Source: an uncultured Fidelibacterota bacterium
Lineage (GTDB): Bacteria > Fidelibacterota > Marinisomatia > Marinisomatales > UBA1611
Assembly: GCA_937893835.1 (NCBI GenBank)
Contig: CALCSS010000011.1
Location: 1-24,174, forward strand
Length of the DNA stretch: 24,174 nt
Direction: 5' to 3'
This document shows positions 6,923 through 14,983 of the stretch, piece after piece (within the stretch, counting starts at the first letter, position 1; each line of letters opens with the position of its first letter). The notes under the pieces are model-generated. The model had not been told where the DNA came from. It did not search any database and saw nothing but the letters and a program-made list of their open reading frames with translations. The translations under genes and the position numbers were made by a program.

Positions 6923-7804
6923 GTGAAGCGCATTCCAATAAAAGCATCATCGATCCAAGAGGCCTATTTTGAGTTGACAAAGCCAAGCATTACCTTTCTC
7001 ATCCTTATATCGACGGCACTCGGTTATTATCTCGGAGGTGATGGAATTTCAGATCATGTTAGGTTCTTGATCACTCTTGTTGGTTCCTGTCTAGTATCTT
7101 CAGGTGCTGGTGCACTTAACCATTTTGCTGAAATGGAATCAGATCTACTAATGGAACGTACAAAAAAAAGGCCATTACCATCGGGGATCATTGACCCTCA
7201 CCACGCGAGATCATTTGGACTTTTCCTCACATTTTTTGGAACTGGGTTACTGTATTTTTTTATTAATCCTCTCACATCTGTCCTAGCATTGATCACAACA
7301 TTATTATATCTTTTTGTCTATACACCATTGAAGAAAGTGACCTGGCTCAATACGTCCATTGGTGCAATCCCCGGTTCAATACCACCTCTGGGAGGCTGGG
7401 TTGCTGCTACTGGGTCATTGGATCCTGAGGCATGGATCTTATTTGCAATACTATTTTTATGGCAACACCCTCATTTTTATGCCATAGCACTAATGTATAG
7501 AGAGGACTATGAAAAAGCGCATCTAAAGATGCTTCCAGTGGTAGAGCCAGATGGAAAAAGGACAAACAGGCAGATCATATGGCACTCCATACTGCTGATA
7601 CCTGTTTCTCTGGTCCCAGTCTATATGAACACATTGGGTATGATATATTTCTATGGTGCCTTGCTACTTGGTATAGGATATCTGTTTTCAGGTTTTTTAT
7701 TGACCAAAAACTCTAGCATGGATAATGCACGGTCCCTATTACGGATGTCAGTGATCTATCTTCCAGCGCTCTTTATAACAATATTAATGGATAAGATCTT
7801 ATGA
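6923..7804 (+). CDS. ctaB: Protohaem IX farnesyltransferase (haem O synthase)
   Basis: Adds a farnesyl group to protohaem to make haem O, the substrate of CtaA. It is 293 aa with multiple spans, as expected for this UbiA-family enzyme. The first Asp-rich prenyl-diphosphate motif is NHFAEMESDLLMERTKKRPL (66-85): N66 and D74 are kept, and E70 stands at the first acidic position, as in other variants. The second is YREDYEKAHLKMLPV (192-206). The start is GTG at 6923, directly after the Sco stop. A GAGG at 6913-6916, six bases upstream, supports this choice, and no early ATG exists. The last codons overlap the next gene as ATGA. Confidence 0.95.
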   Translation: MKRIPIKASSIQEAYFELTKPSITFLILISTALGYYLGGDGISDHVRFLITLVGSCLVSSGAGALNHFAEMESDLLMERTKKRPLPSGIIDPHHARSFGLFLTFFGTGLLYFFINPLTSVLALITTLLYLFVYTPLKKVTWLNTSIGAIPGSIPPLGGWVAATGSLDPEAWILFAILFLWQHPHFYAIALMYREDYEKAHLKMLPVVEPDGKRTNRQIIWHSILLIPVSLVPVYMNTLGMIYFYGALLLGIGYLFSGFLLTKNSSMDNARSLLRMSVIYLPALFITILMDKIL

Positions 7805-8316
7805 ATAATGATACTTTTTGGACTCGAATAATTTATGTGGTGTCTGCAGTGATCAGCCTCGCAGTTGCATTTTTGATTCTCGGCCCAAGACCTGATGGAA
7901 TGGAGGGGAGTATGGATGTGTCCATGCTTCCTTTTGTAAATGCCTTTCTCAATGGTATGACGACGCTGTTATTGGTCGCAGGCTATATATTGATAAGGAT
8001 GCAAAAGAGAGATGCACATAGATCAGTGATGCTGACATCCTTTGGGACATCATCACTCTTTCTTGTCAGTTATGTCATGTACCATTGGTTCAAGAGTGGT
8101 CCAAAGACATACGTTGGTGACCACCAGACTATATATTATATCATCTTGGTCACGCATATAATTCTTGCTGCCATTATCATACCTCTTGCATTGTTCACTC
8201 TATATAGAGGATGGAAATCACAAATAGGTCAGCATAGAAAGATTGCCAAGATCACACTTCCAATATGGTTATATGTCTCTGTTACGGGGGTCATTATTTA
8301 TTTAATGCTTTACTAG
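7801..8316 (+). CDS. DUF420 (CtaM/YozB-like) membrane protein, oxidase assembly
   Basis: A 171-aa protein with about five spans. Conserved-type features of DUF420 are visible: histidines near the ends of helices (AHRSVML, MYHWFKSG, THIILAA) and the C-terminal QHRKIAKITLPIWLYVSVTGVI block. DUF420 proteins of Bacillota (CtaM) are needed for functional haem-A oxidases, and the gene is commonly placed beside ctaA, ctaB and sco as here. The start ATG overlaps the ctaB stop (ATGA, 7801-7804). It is the last gene of the assembly operon and converges on the giant gene with 20 bp between the stop codons. Confidence 0.88.
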   Translation: MNNDTFWTRIIYVVSAVISLAVAFLILGPRPDGMEGSMDVSMLPFVNAFLNGMTTLLLVAGYILIRMQKRDAHRSVMLTSFGTSSLFLVSYVMYHWFKSGPKTYVGDHQTIYYIILVTHIILAAIIIPLALFTLYRGWKSQIGQHRKIAKITLPIWLYVSVTGVIIYLMLY

Positions 8317-8326
8317 AGAAGTAAAG
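8308..8326. terminator. Stem-loop between convergent genes, possible two-way terminator
   Basis: CTTTACT, loop AGAGA, AGTAAAG form a perfect 7-bp stem that includes the stop codon of the DUF420 gene and falls in the gap between two convergent genes. No T-run follows on either strand and the stem is AT-rich, so classical intrinsic termination is doubtful. Position is its main support. Confidence 0.3.
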
Positions 8327-8336
8327 GGTTGAGCGT

Positions 8337-11300
8337 TCATAATCGTTTTACCATTCCGCCATATTGTTTTTCAATTTTGAATCCGTGCTTGGAAAAGAAT
8401 TCTTGAGCATAGAAGCCTACGGTTATGACATCTTTTTTCTCATGCTTCATACGTTTGAAAAAATCAGCCATTATTCGCTTGCTGAGTTCTATCTTTCGAT
8501 ACTTTTTTCTAATGACCACCCATTCTAGATGAATTCTATCTTTTTCTATGCTCTTCCAATACAGACCACCTGTAAGTCTATTACGGCTATTAAATGCAAG
8601 CAGGAACTCATGGGTCGATGTAAATGTTACAGATAATGCAGATTCTGTCAGGAGATTATGAAATCGAGCGATCTCCTTGGGCACAAAAGGGGGACGTATT
8701 CTGTATATCTCTCCATCTTTGCATTCCGTTTGTGATACCAGATTGATGCGTGCCTCTTTTCCATGAGCTGTGGTTACAAGTTCAATATACTCTGCGGCAT
8801 CAACGTGCGGAAATAACATTCTTGCCAAAAAGAACTTTTCCTCTTCATCCAAAGTTATTTCCAATTGAATTTTCGTTATCCTATCCTGCAGGTTCCAGGG
8901 GCTAATTAAATTATTTCTCATGTCCTTGATCATGGATTTGAATTCATCAAATAGATACTCACCGCTTTCCTTGAAGCAGGTCATCATAAAAAATCTTACC
9001 CGTGTCTCTGGGTATTCATCCAATAATCCATCTAGTTCATAATCCTTATAGAGTTCTTGTAGGATCGATGCTTTTGCCATAACGGTAGCCTCTGGATTAA
9101 GGTCCAGCCACCGTTCATATCTCAAAGCAGCGAAAACCACAGGCTTGGTCAAAACTCCAAGACTATTGATCTCCTCTAAAAATTGATTGATGCGTTCAGT
9201 GGTCAATCCAGTAAGCTCACATTTCTTTTTTATAGGTCTGGAATTCAGCTCTGACCTTAGGTCCTCTAAGACCTTCTTTCCGTTCTCTACTTTTAATGCC
9301 TGGATCGTGGCCGTGAAAATGACCTCCCAGTCCGACATATGACTAAGTCCAGGATATTTTTTTTCGGTCTTTACAATATAATCAGTATACAATGATAGGA
9401 AGTGTTCAGCGGAAGATACGATCGGTCTTCTTCTAGAGATCGAGATGATTCGGGTTCCGGTCTTATAGTCATGTTGAGGGATTATAAGATTATCTGGAGT
9501 AGGTGGTTGTATGGATAGTTCAAGGTTTGTTCTATTCCAAAATTCTTGATAGGCTTGAATGCCGCTCCATATGAAATGAAGCCACCTCATTTGCCATCTA
9601 TCGATCTTTATTCGGTCATTGATATCTGTCTCATTTCGTTTGAGATAGTCCTCAAGTGAATCACCTTGGATATATTCCTCAGTGAATAACTCATGCTCAG
9701 GCCAATAGCCTCCAAAGTTCTCAACTAGGGGTTTTTCCTTAAAGCCTGAACCCATTTTGATCAACCATCTTGTTTCATCATCGATAAAATCTCGTTCTAA
9801 TCCTTCATTTAGGTTGATCACTAGATTATGGTTTCCAAAGTTTCTGGTTCTCACTAATAGCCTGAATACACTCTTGTTATCCCGACTTCCCAACTGAGTG
9901 ATCCACACGCCACCCCTTGGAATATCATTGAGGTCTATTAGGTAGTTTTTTGAAAAAAGGAATAGAGCCTCTCTTAGCAAAGATGTTTCACTGATCGCTT
10001 TAAGAAGACGTTCTCTATGCCCCAGGCGCATGTTATCATCAAATGTTATCACATCCTTCCAGTGGTATTCTTCACCAGTCTCATGATCTACAGTGATGCT
10101 TGGTGAATGCCCTATCCATGAGCGAAATCCTTTAACAAGACCATAGTATGCCTTTTGTGCAGTGGAGTGAAGAGGCTTTGGTACTTTGGTCAATTGCCAA
10201 CTTATTAACTCCGATCTTGCCCAAACAAAACGTGTGGGATGCAATGTTCCAAAGTCCGCTACTAGCAGCAATAGTGTCTTAATAAATTCTTGCTCAATGA
10301 CGTCTAATTTTTCTACATCATTTTTTGATCGTTTTAAATATTCAATTAATGAATGATAGTGATCATCATTTGTTCTTTCAATTGCAAAAGTAAAACCTTT
10401 TGTTGGATCCTTTTTCCTATGAAAGGTATACGCACTTTGTAGCAGATCCATAAAAAGATCCCCAGACAATAAAGGAGCAATGACCTCAATCAATTTTATT
10501 CTGAACATCGAATTAGGATGTTCTCGAAGGTTCATTAAAGTATCAATTATCACGGTAGACCAATTACCTAGCCTTTCATCAATGACTTCCTTAAGATCAC
10601 TTAGGGATGATAGATCACCCTTTATAAAAGACCTTACCGCCATATGGAGATCGAATAAGGCAGTATCCACATCATAATGGTTAGTTTTTTCATTGCCTAT
10701 CGCATTCACTATCACATCAACCATCTTTATCTCGTCAAATATCTTAGGCTCTTTCAATCGAAAAACTGTTGGACCAGTAAAGTCTGTAAAACCAAAATTG
10801 CCAAGCCAAAGATTTGGCGATTGTATAAAGAAATCGAGATCAAGCATGTTTACTTCGCATAAGTAAGAGAAGTCTCCTATGCGTATAGTGTCCCTTTCCC
10901 AGTTCAAGAACAATGCTCTAGAACTATCACTTATCGATAGAGTTTGACCATCCCAATTGATATTACTATTTACAGTGCCAATTTCTCTTATGATCCAGTT
11001 TGGGATCCTTATTTCCTTATTCCCATGATGAAGAGATGAATAATTTTTTTCATATAGAGGAACAATAATATCTTTAAAGTTCTCCAATATCTTTTTCCTA
11101 ATGAAAGTTCCCTTTGGCGTTAGTTCACCTCGTTCCTCTGAAAAATCCCTATTTATGACCACATAATTAACTATCCTCTCAAAAGGTGATAGAAAGCTAT
11201 TGACAGATAGGATCATAGAGCTGAAAAGATCTCTTACCTCGTTTATTTTTTCTTGATCTAGATCTATATTTGAATTCTCGTGGTCAGGGTATATTAGAAC

Positions 11301-12926
11301 GGTATTGAACTCCCTGCCATCACCAACAAGGAAGACAGATTTGATCGATTCGAAATCTTGAAAGAGATTCTCTATCTTTTGTGGTGCAATGGTCTGACCT
11401 CGACTGTTCTTGTAAATATCTTTTTTTCTATCCACAATAAAATAGTGTCCATTGTGCTCCTCAAAAATATCTTCAGTATGAAACCATCCTTCTGCAAACA
11501 CTTTGGAATCTTCATCCTTGAAGTAACCTTTTGAAACATATGGACCTTTTAAGCAAAGTTCGCCATCTTCAGCCAGTCTAAGTTTGATTCCTGGTAGTGC
11601 CTTGCCAACTGATTCACGTTGATATTCATCAGTGGGTGTCATAGTTATGCCACCTGTTGCCTCGGTCATACCATATCCGCTCAGGAGATTTATGTCATGA
11701 TCGTGGAAAAAGGAAAAAATATCAGGATCAAGGTAACCCGCTGCTGATAGACCCCATTTAAGGGAGCCACCTGTAATATCATTTAATTGTTCCTTGATAA
11801 TGGATCTTGCATCTGAGTCAAGATCAAGTTTGCTATCTAACATCTCATACAGTTGGACCCATCTTTTTGGAATGCTAATGAATACCGTGGGTTTTACAAT
11901 TTTAAAGTCATTCAATAGAGAATTGAATGCAGGTGATTCAGCAAATGAATAGGTAGATCCCCAAAAGACACTTCCCATCAGCTCAAAATATCTTCCGAAG
12001 GTGTGAAATAATGGGAGATAACATAAGAAAATATCGCTAGATCCTATGGAGGGCAATGCCAGTGCTCGACCAAATCTTTTGCTTATCATATTGATCTGGT
12101 TAAAAATGATGCCTTTTGGATCATCAGTGGTACCAGAGGTATACATTATAGTCTGAGTATTTTTTATATTTACAGTAGACATTTGATCAACAATGTTGAA
12201 ATCCATTGATCTATCACCTTGCTCAAGAAATTGTTCCCATTGAATACAATCAATTGTTTTTTCCTCATCATCCAATGAGATAGTAGTGATCGAATCTTTA
12301 TCATCGACCTCGCTCCAAAGTTTAGTACCTGATTTTCCTCCTATGAAAAGATGCGTTATCTCGCTATGCCTAACTATATAGGATATATGCTCTGGTGTTG
12401 CATTGAGAGGGAGCGGTATGACGCGATAACCAAAAGAGAGACATGCGAGGTCAACTAGAACACCATTTAATTGATTATGGGTCAAAATACCTACAACCGG
12501 TTTTTTCATTTCAATCTCAAATGCAGATAATGAACGACCAACCTCAATGACCAAAGACCAAAGCGTGGAGTAGGTCAAGGTCTTAAGTGTGCCCTTCTTT
12601 ATGATATTGAAAGCAATGTCATCAGAATAACGATTGGATCTTTGTCTCAACATATAGCCTACATGGAAATTTGATTTTTTTATCATTTGAACCAAAAGGT
12701 CAAACCATTGGTCGATAAACTTTTCATCAGACATATGACAAGAGACAATTTTTAGATGACCTAGTTCTAAAATATCATGGAATATTTGTTGACTTGCGCC
12801 AATAGCAAGACAATCCTTGGACAGGTTAATGAGGTCGGCCTTGTCAACCTTGTTTTCCTCAATGGAATTTTGGGCCAGTTTAACTCGTCTTTCAATATCT
12901 GAGTGCATGCCGGAAATTAATCCCAT
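8337..12926 (-). CDS. Giant fusion: acyl-CoA-synthetase-like domain, large unassigned middle, GNAT-like C-terminus
   Basis: From the ATG at 12926 it has 1529 residues. Residues about 95-625 form an ANL adenylation domain like long-chain acyl-CoA synthetases. The A3 loop is YTSGTTDDPKG (262-272), YGMTEATGG follows at about 418-426, GWFHTED at 480-486, DRKKDIYKNSRGQ at 499-511, and the A10 PKGTFIRKK at 604-612 carries the likely catalytic Lys. A3 has Asp where Gly is usual. Residues about 630-1425 match nothing I know. They are largely helical, and 1015-1175 faintly resemble a degenerate kinase (LFTEEYIQGDSLEDYL as hinge, PPTPDNLII as catalytic loop). The last 110 residues look like GNAT: LEWVVIRKKYRKIELSKRIM near motif A, then FYAQEFFSKHGF. 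A likely role is activation of an acyl group, perhaps followed by its transfer. Other possible starts are TTG at 12938 and ATG at 12908. Confidence 0.8.
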   Translation of the reverse strand: MGLISGMHSDIERRVKLAQNSIEENKVDKADLINLSKDCLAIGASQQIFHDILELGHLKIVSCHMSDEKFIDQWFDLLVQMIKKSNFHVGYMLRQRSNRYSDDIAFNIIKKGTLKTLTYSTLWSLVIEVGRSLSAFEIEMKKPVVGILTHNQLNGVLVDLACLSFGYRVIPLPLNATPEHISYIVRHSEITHLFIGGKSGTKLWSEVDDKDSITTISLDDEEKTIDCIQWEQFLEQGDRSMDFNIVDQMSTVNIKNTQTIMYTSGTTDDPKGIIFNQINMISKRFGRALALPSIGSSDIFLCYLPLFHTFGRYFELMGSVFWGSTYSFAESPAFNSLLNDFKIVKPTVFISIPKRWVQLYEMLDSKLDLDSDARSIIKEQLNDITGGSLKWGLSAAGYLDPDIFSFFHDHDINLLSGYGMTEATGGITMTPTDEYQRESVGKALPGIKLRLAEDGELCLKGPYVSKGYFKDEDSKVFAEGWFHTEDIFEEHNGHYFIVDRKKDIYKNSRGQTIAPQKIENLFQDFESIKSVFLVGDGREFNTVLIYPDHENSNIDLDQEKINEVRDLFSSMILSVNSFLSPFERIVNYVVINRDFSEERGELTPKGTFIRKKILENFKDIIVPLYEKNYSSLHHGNKEIRIPNWIIREIGTVNSNINWDGQTLSISDSSRALFLNWERDTIRIGDFSYLCEVNMLDLDFFIQSPNLWLGNFGFTDFTGPTVFRLKEPKIFDEIKMVDVIVNAIGNEKTNHYDVDTALFDLHMAVRSFIKGDLSSLSDLKEVIDERLGNWSTVIIDTLMNLREHPNSMFRIKLIEVIAPLLSGDLFMDLLQSAYTFHRKKDPTKGFTFAIERTNDDHYHSLIEYLKRSKNDVEKLDVIEQEFIKTLLLLVADFGTLHPTRFVWARSELISWQLTKVPKPLHSTAQKAYYGLVKGFRSWIGHSPSITVDHETGEEYHWKDVITFDDNMRLGHRERLLKAISETSLLREALFLFSKNYLIDLNDIPRGGVWITQLGSRDNKSVFRLLVRTRNFGNHNLVINLNEGLERDFIDDETRWLIKMGSGFKEKPLVENFGGYWPEHELFTEEYIQGDSLEDYLKRNETDINDRIKIDRWQMRWLHFIWSGIQAYQEFWNRTNLELSIQPPTPDNLIIPQHDYKTGTRIISISRRRPIVSSAEHFLSLYTDYIVKTEKKYPGLSHMSDWEVIFTATIQALKVENGKKVLEDLRSELNSRPIKKKCELTGLTTERINQFLEEINSLGVLTKPVVFAALRYERWLDLNPEATVMAKASILQELYKDYELDGLLDEYPETRVRFFMMTCFKESGEYLFDEFKSMIKDMRNNLISPWNLQDRITKIQLEITLDEEEKFFLARMLFPHVDAAEYIELVTTAHGKEARINLVSQTECKDGEIYRIRPPFVPKEIARFHNLLTESALSVTFTSTHEFLLAFNSRNRLTGGLYWKSIEKDRIHLEWVVIRKKYRKIELSKRIMADFFKRMKHEKKDVITVGFYAQEFFSKHGFKIEKQYGGMVKRL

Positions 12927-13018
12927 GAAACAAATCAATACCTATTCTAATTGTTACAGAACCTTTCAAAGATGTACATTTCAATCTGACATTAACTAAT
13001 TTGTAATTAATCATCACT

Positions 13019-14626
13019 ATGGATGCACTAAATAGAATAAAATTCCTAGAAGATCGCCTTCATCGTCTCAGTGAGATAGGCATGGCATTATCTACAGAAA
13101 AAGATACAGACCGACTCTTTGAAATGATACTTGAGGAAGCAAGGATCATAACAAAGGCAGATGGTCGGACCCTATACTCTATGAATGAGAATGGTGATCT
13201 TGCATTTGAAATTCTCCGAAACGATTCTATGGATACAATTATGGGAGGAACGTCCGGTGTTGAGATACCCTTTTATCCCGTACACCTATGGTTAGACGAG
13301 AATACTCCTAATCAAAAGAATGTATCTGCCTATGTCGCCCTTACAGGTAAGACAGTGAATATCGAGGATGCATATGAGGAAGAGGGCTATGATTTTGAAG
13401 GTACGATCAACTTTGATAAAAAAAATGGTTACCGATCGAAATCATTTTTAACAGTTCCTTTGAAAAACCATGAAAATGAGATCATCGGCGTGATGCAACT
13501 TATCAATGCACAAAATGAGAATGGCGAGGTCATCAGTTTCAATGAAGAAATGGCGGAACAGATAGAGTCTCTTGCATCTCAAGGTGCGGTCGCATTGACA
13601 AACAAGAGGCTGGTCGAAGAATTAAAAACATTATTTGAAGCATTTATCAAGTTAATTGCTACTGCCATTGATAAGAAATCAGAGTATACGGGTGGTCATT
13701 GTGAGCGAGTGCCTGTCATTACAATGATGCTGGCGGAGGCTGTTGAAAAAATGGAGGAAGGTAAATACAAGGATTTTTCCATGAATGAAGAAGAGAGGTA
13801 TGAACTATACCTCGCTGCGTGGCTTCATGATTGTGGTAAGGTCGCCACACCTCCTCATGTCGTGGACAAAGGAACAAAGCTTGAGACAATATTTGACCGT
13901 ATTGAACTGATCAGAACGAGAATGGAACTGTTAAAAAAAGATCAAGAGATCGCCTTTCTAAAGCGCCAACTAAATGGTCAATCCAATATTTCATTTGATG
14001 ATCAATATAATGAGGCTATCAAACAGATCGAGGCAAATATGAAATTCCTTGAAGAATGTAATGTTGGGGGTGAGTTCATGAATCTCGAATTGCAGGAACG
14101 TGTTAAGTCCATAGGAGAGCAGAAGGTCACTCTATCTAATTGTGAACAGTCATTTCTATCCGAAGAAGAGATTCAAAACCTAAGCATCCCAAAAGGAACA
14201 TTGTTGCCTGAAGAGCGCGAGATCATAAATGACCATATCGTCATCACAATTGAAATGCTTGAGCAGTTGCCCTATCCTAAGAATCTAAGGAATGTGCCTG
14301 AGTTTGCGGGTGGGCACCATGAGAAGATGGACGGCACCGGTTATCCCAAAGGTTTGAACGAATCCCAGATGTCTACACAGGCAAAGATCATGGCGATAGC
14401 AGATATTTATGAGGCACTGACAGCAGCCGACCGTCCCTATAAAGATGGAAAAAAATTATCACAGGCAATGCGTATCATGGGTTTTATGAAGAATGATTAT
14501 CATATTGATGAGGACCTGTTTGAGATATTCGTGACATCTGGTGTATATAAAAATTATGCGAAGGAACATATAGCAGAAATACAGATCGATGAGGTCGATG
14601 AGCTATCTGTCTTAGGAAAAGAATGA
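13019..14626 (+). CDS. GAF domain plus HD-GYP phosphodiesterase
   Basis: A 535-aa cytoplasmic signalling protein, predicted to hydrolyse cyclic di-GMP in response to a ligand of its GAF domain. A short coiled coil (1-20) precedes a GAF domain at about 25-195 (GYRSKSFLTVPL and IIGVMQLINAQN are typical). The HD-GYP domain runs from 205 to 515 with H227, H270-D271, K274, H406, H433-H434, D438, GYP at 441-443 and D462, so the metal and catalytic set looks intact. Between the HD and the next His is a helical insert of roughly 110 residues (about 290-400). As I recall, it begins with a KLETIFDRIELIRTR-type segment known from other GAF-HD proteins. It is divergent from the giant gene across 92 bp and overlaps the next gene by ATGA. 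Confidence 0.9.
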   Translation: MDALNRIKFLEDRLHRLSEIGMALSTEKDTDRLFEMILEEARIITKADGRTLYSMNENGDLAFEILRNDSMDTIMGGTSGVEIPFYPVHLWLDENTPNQKNVSAYVALTGKTVNIEDAYEEEGYDFEGTINFDKKNGYRSKSFLTVPLKNHENEIIGVMQLINAQNENGEVISFNEEMAEQIESLASQGAVALTNKRLVEELKTLFEAFIKLIATAIDKKSEYTGGHCERVPVITMMLAEAVEKMEEGKYKDFSMNEEERYELYLAAWLHDCGKVATPPHVVDKGTKLETIFDRIELIRTRMELLKKDQEIAFLKRQLNGQSNISFDDQYNEAIKQIEANMKFLEECNVGGEFMNLELQERVKSIGEQKVTLSNCEQSFLSEEEIQNLSIPKGTLLPEEREIINDHIVITIEMLEQLPYPKNLRNVPEFAGGHHEKMDGTGYPKGLNESQMSTQAKIMAIADIYEALTAADRPYKDGKKLSQAMRIMGFMKNDYHIDEDLFEIFVTSGVYKNYAKEHIAEIQIDEVDELSVLGKE

Positions 14627-14949
14627 ATCTTTCAAAACAAAATAAGAGCGAATTGAAGACCAAGCTTATAACTTTGATGGATGAAGTGAACTACCATTTA
14701 AAACAAGAACCTGATGTTGATAAATTCTTGGATGAGACTACCCTTTTTGATGAATGGGAAGCTGCTCTGTCTCAACAAGAATATCCAATCCTGGTGATGG
14801 CGGTATTGAATAATATTAGAAAAAATAGCATCCTAGACTCCATCATTGCTGCTATTCTAGGAGAAGGATCATCTACTGCTCCAATTACTGAGACTAGAAT
14901 AAAATCGATCCATGAACGATCCCATATTGGTGAACATCCATTCAATTAA
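14623..14949 (+). CDS. Small protein of unknown function coupled to the HD-GYP gene
   Basis: 108 aa, soluble and mostly helical, with no membrane span or signal peptide. The first 60 residues are charged (SELKTKLITLMDEVNYHL, DKFLDETTLFDEWEAAL), followed by a more hydrophobic helix (YPILVMAVLNNIRKNSILDS) and a polar tail. I do not recognise a family. Its ATG overlaps the stop of the HD-GYP gene (ATGA, 14623-14626), so the two are probably translated together and may work as partners. It ends 34 bp before the permease gene. Confidence 0.75.
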   Translation: MNLSKQNKSELKTKLITLMDEVNYHLKQEPDVDKFLDETTLFDEWEAALSQQEYPILVMAVLNNIRKNSILDSIIAAILGEGSSTAPITETRIKSIHERSHIGEHPFN

Positions 14950-14983
14950 TGCAATTAAATAAGCTTTTTATGAGATCAAAATA

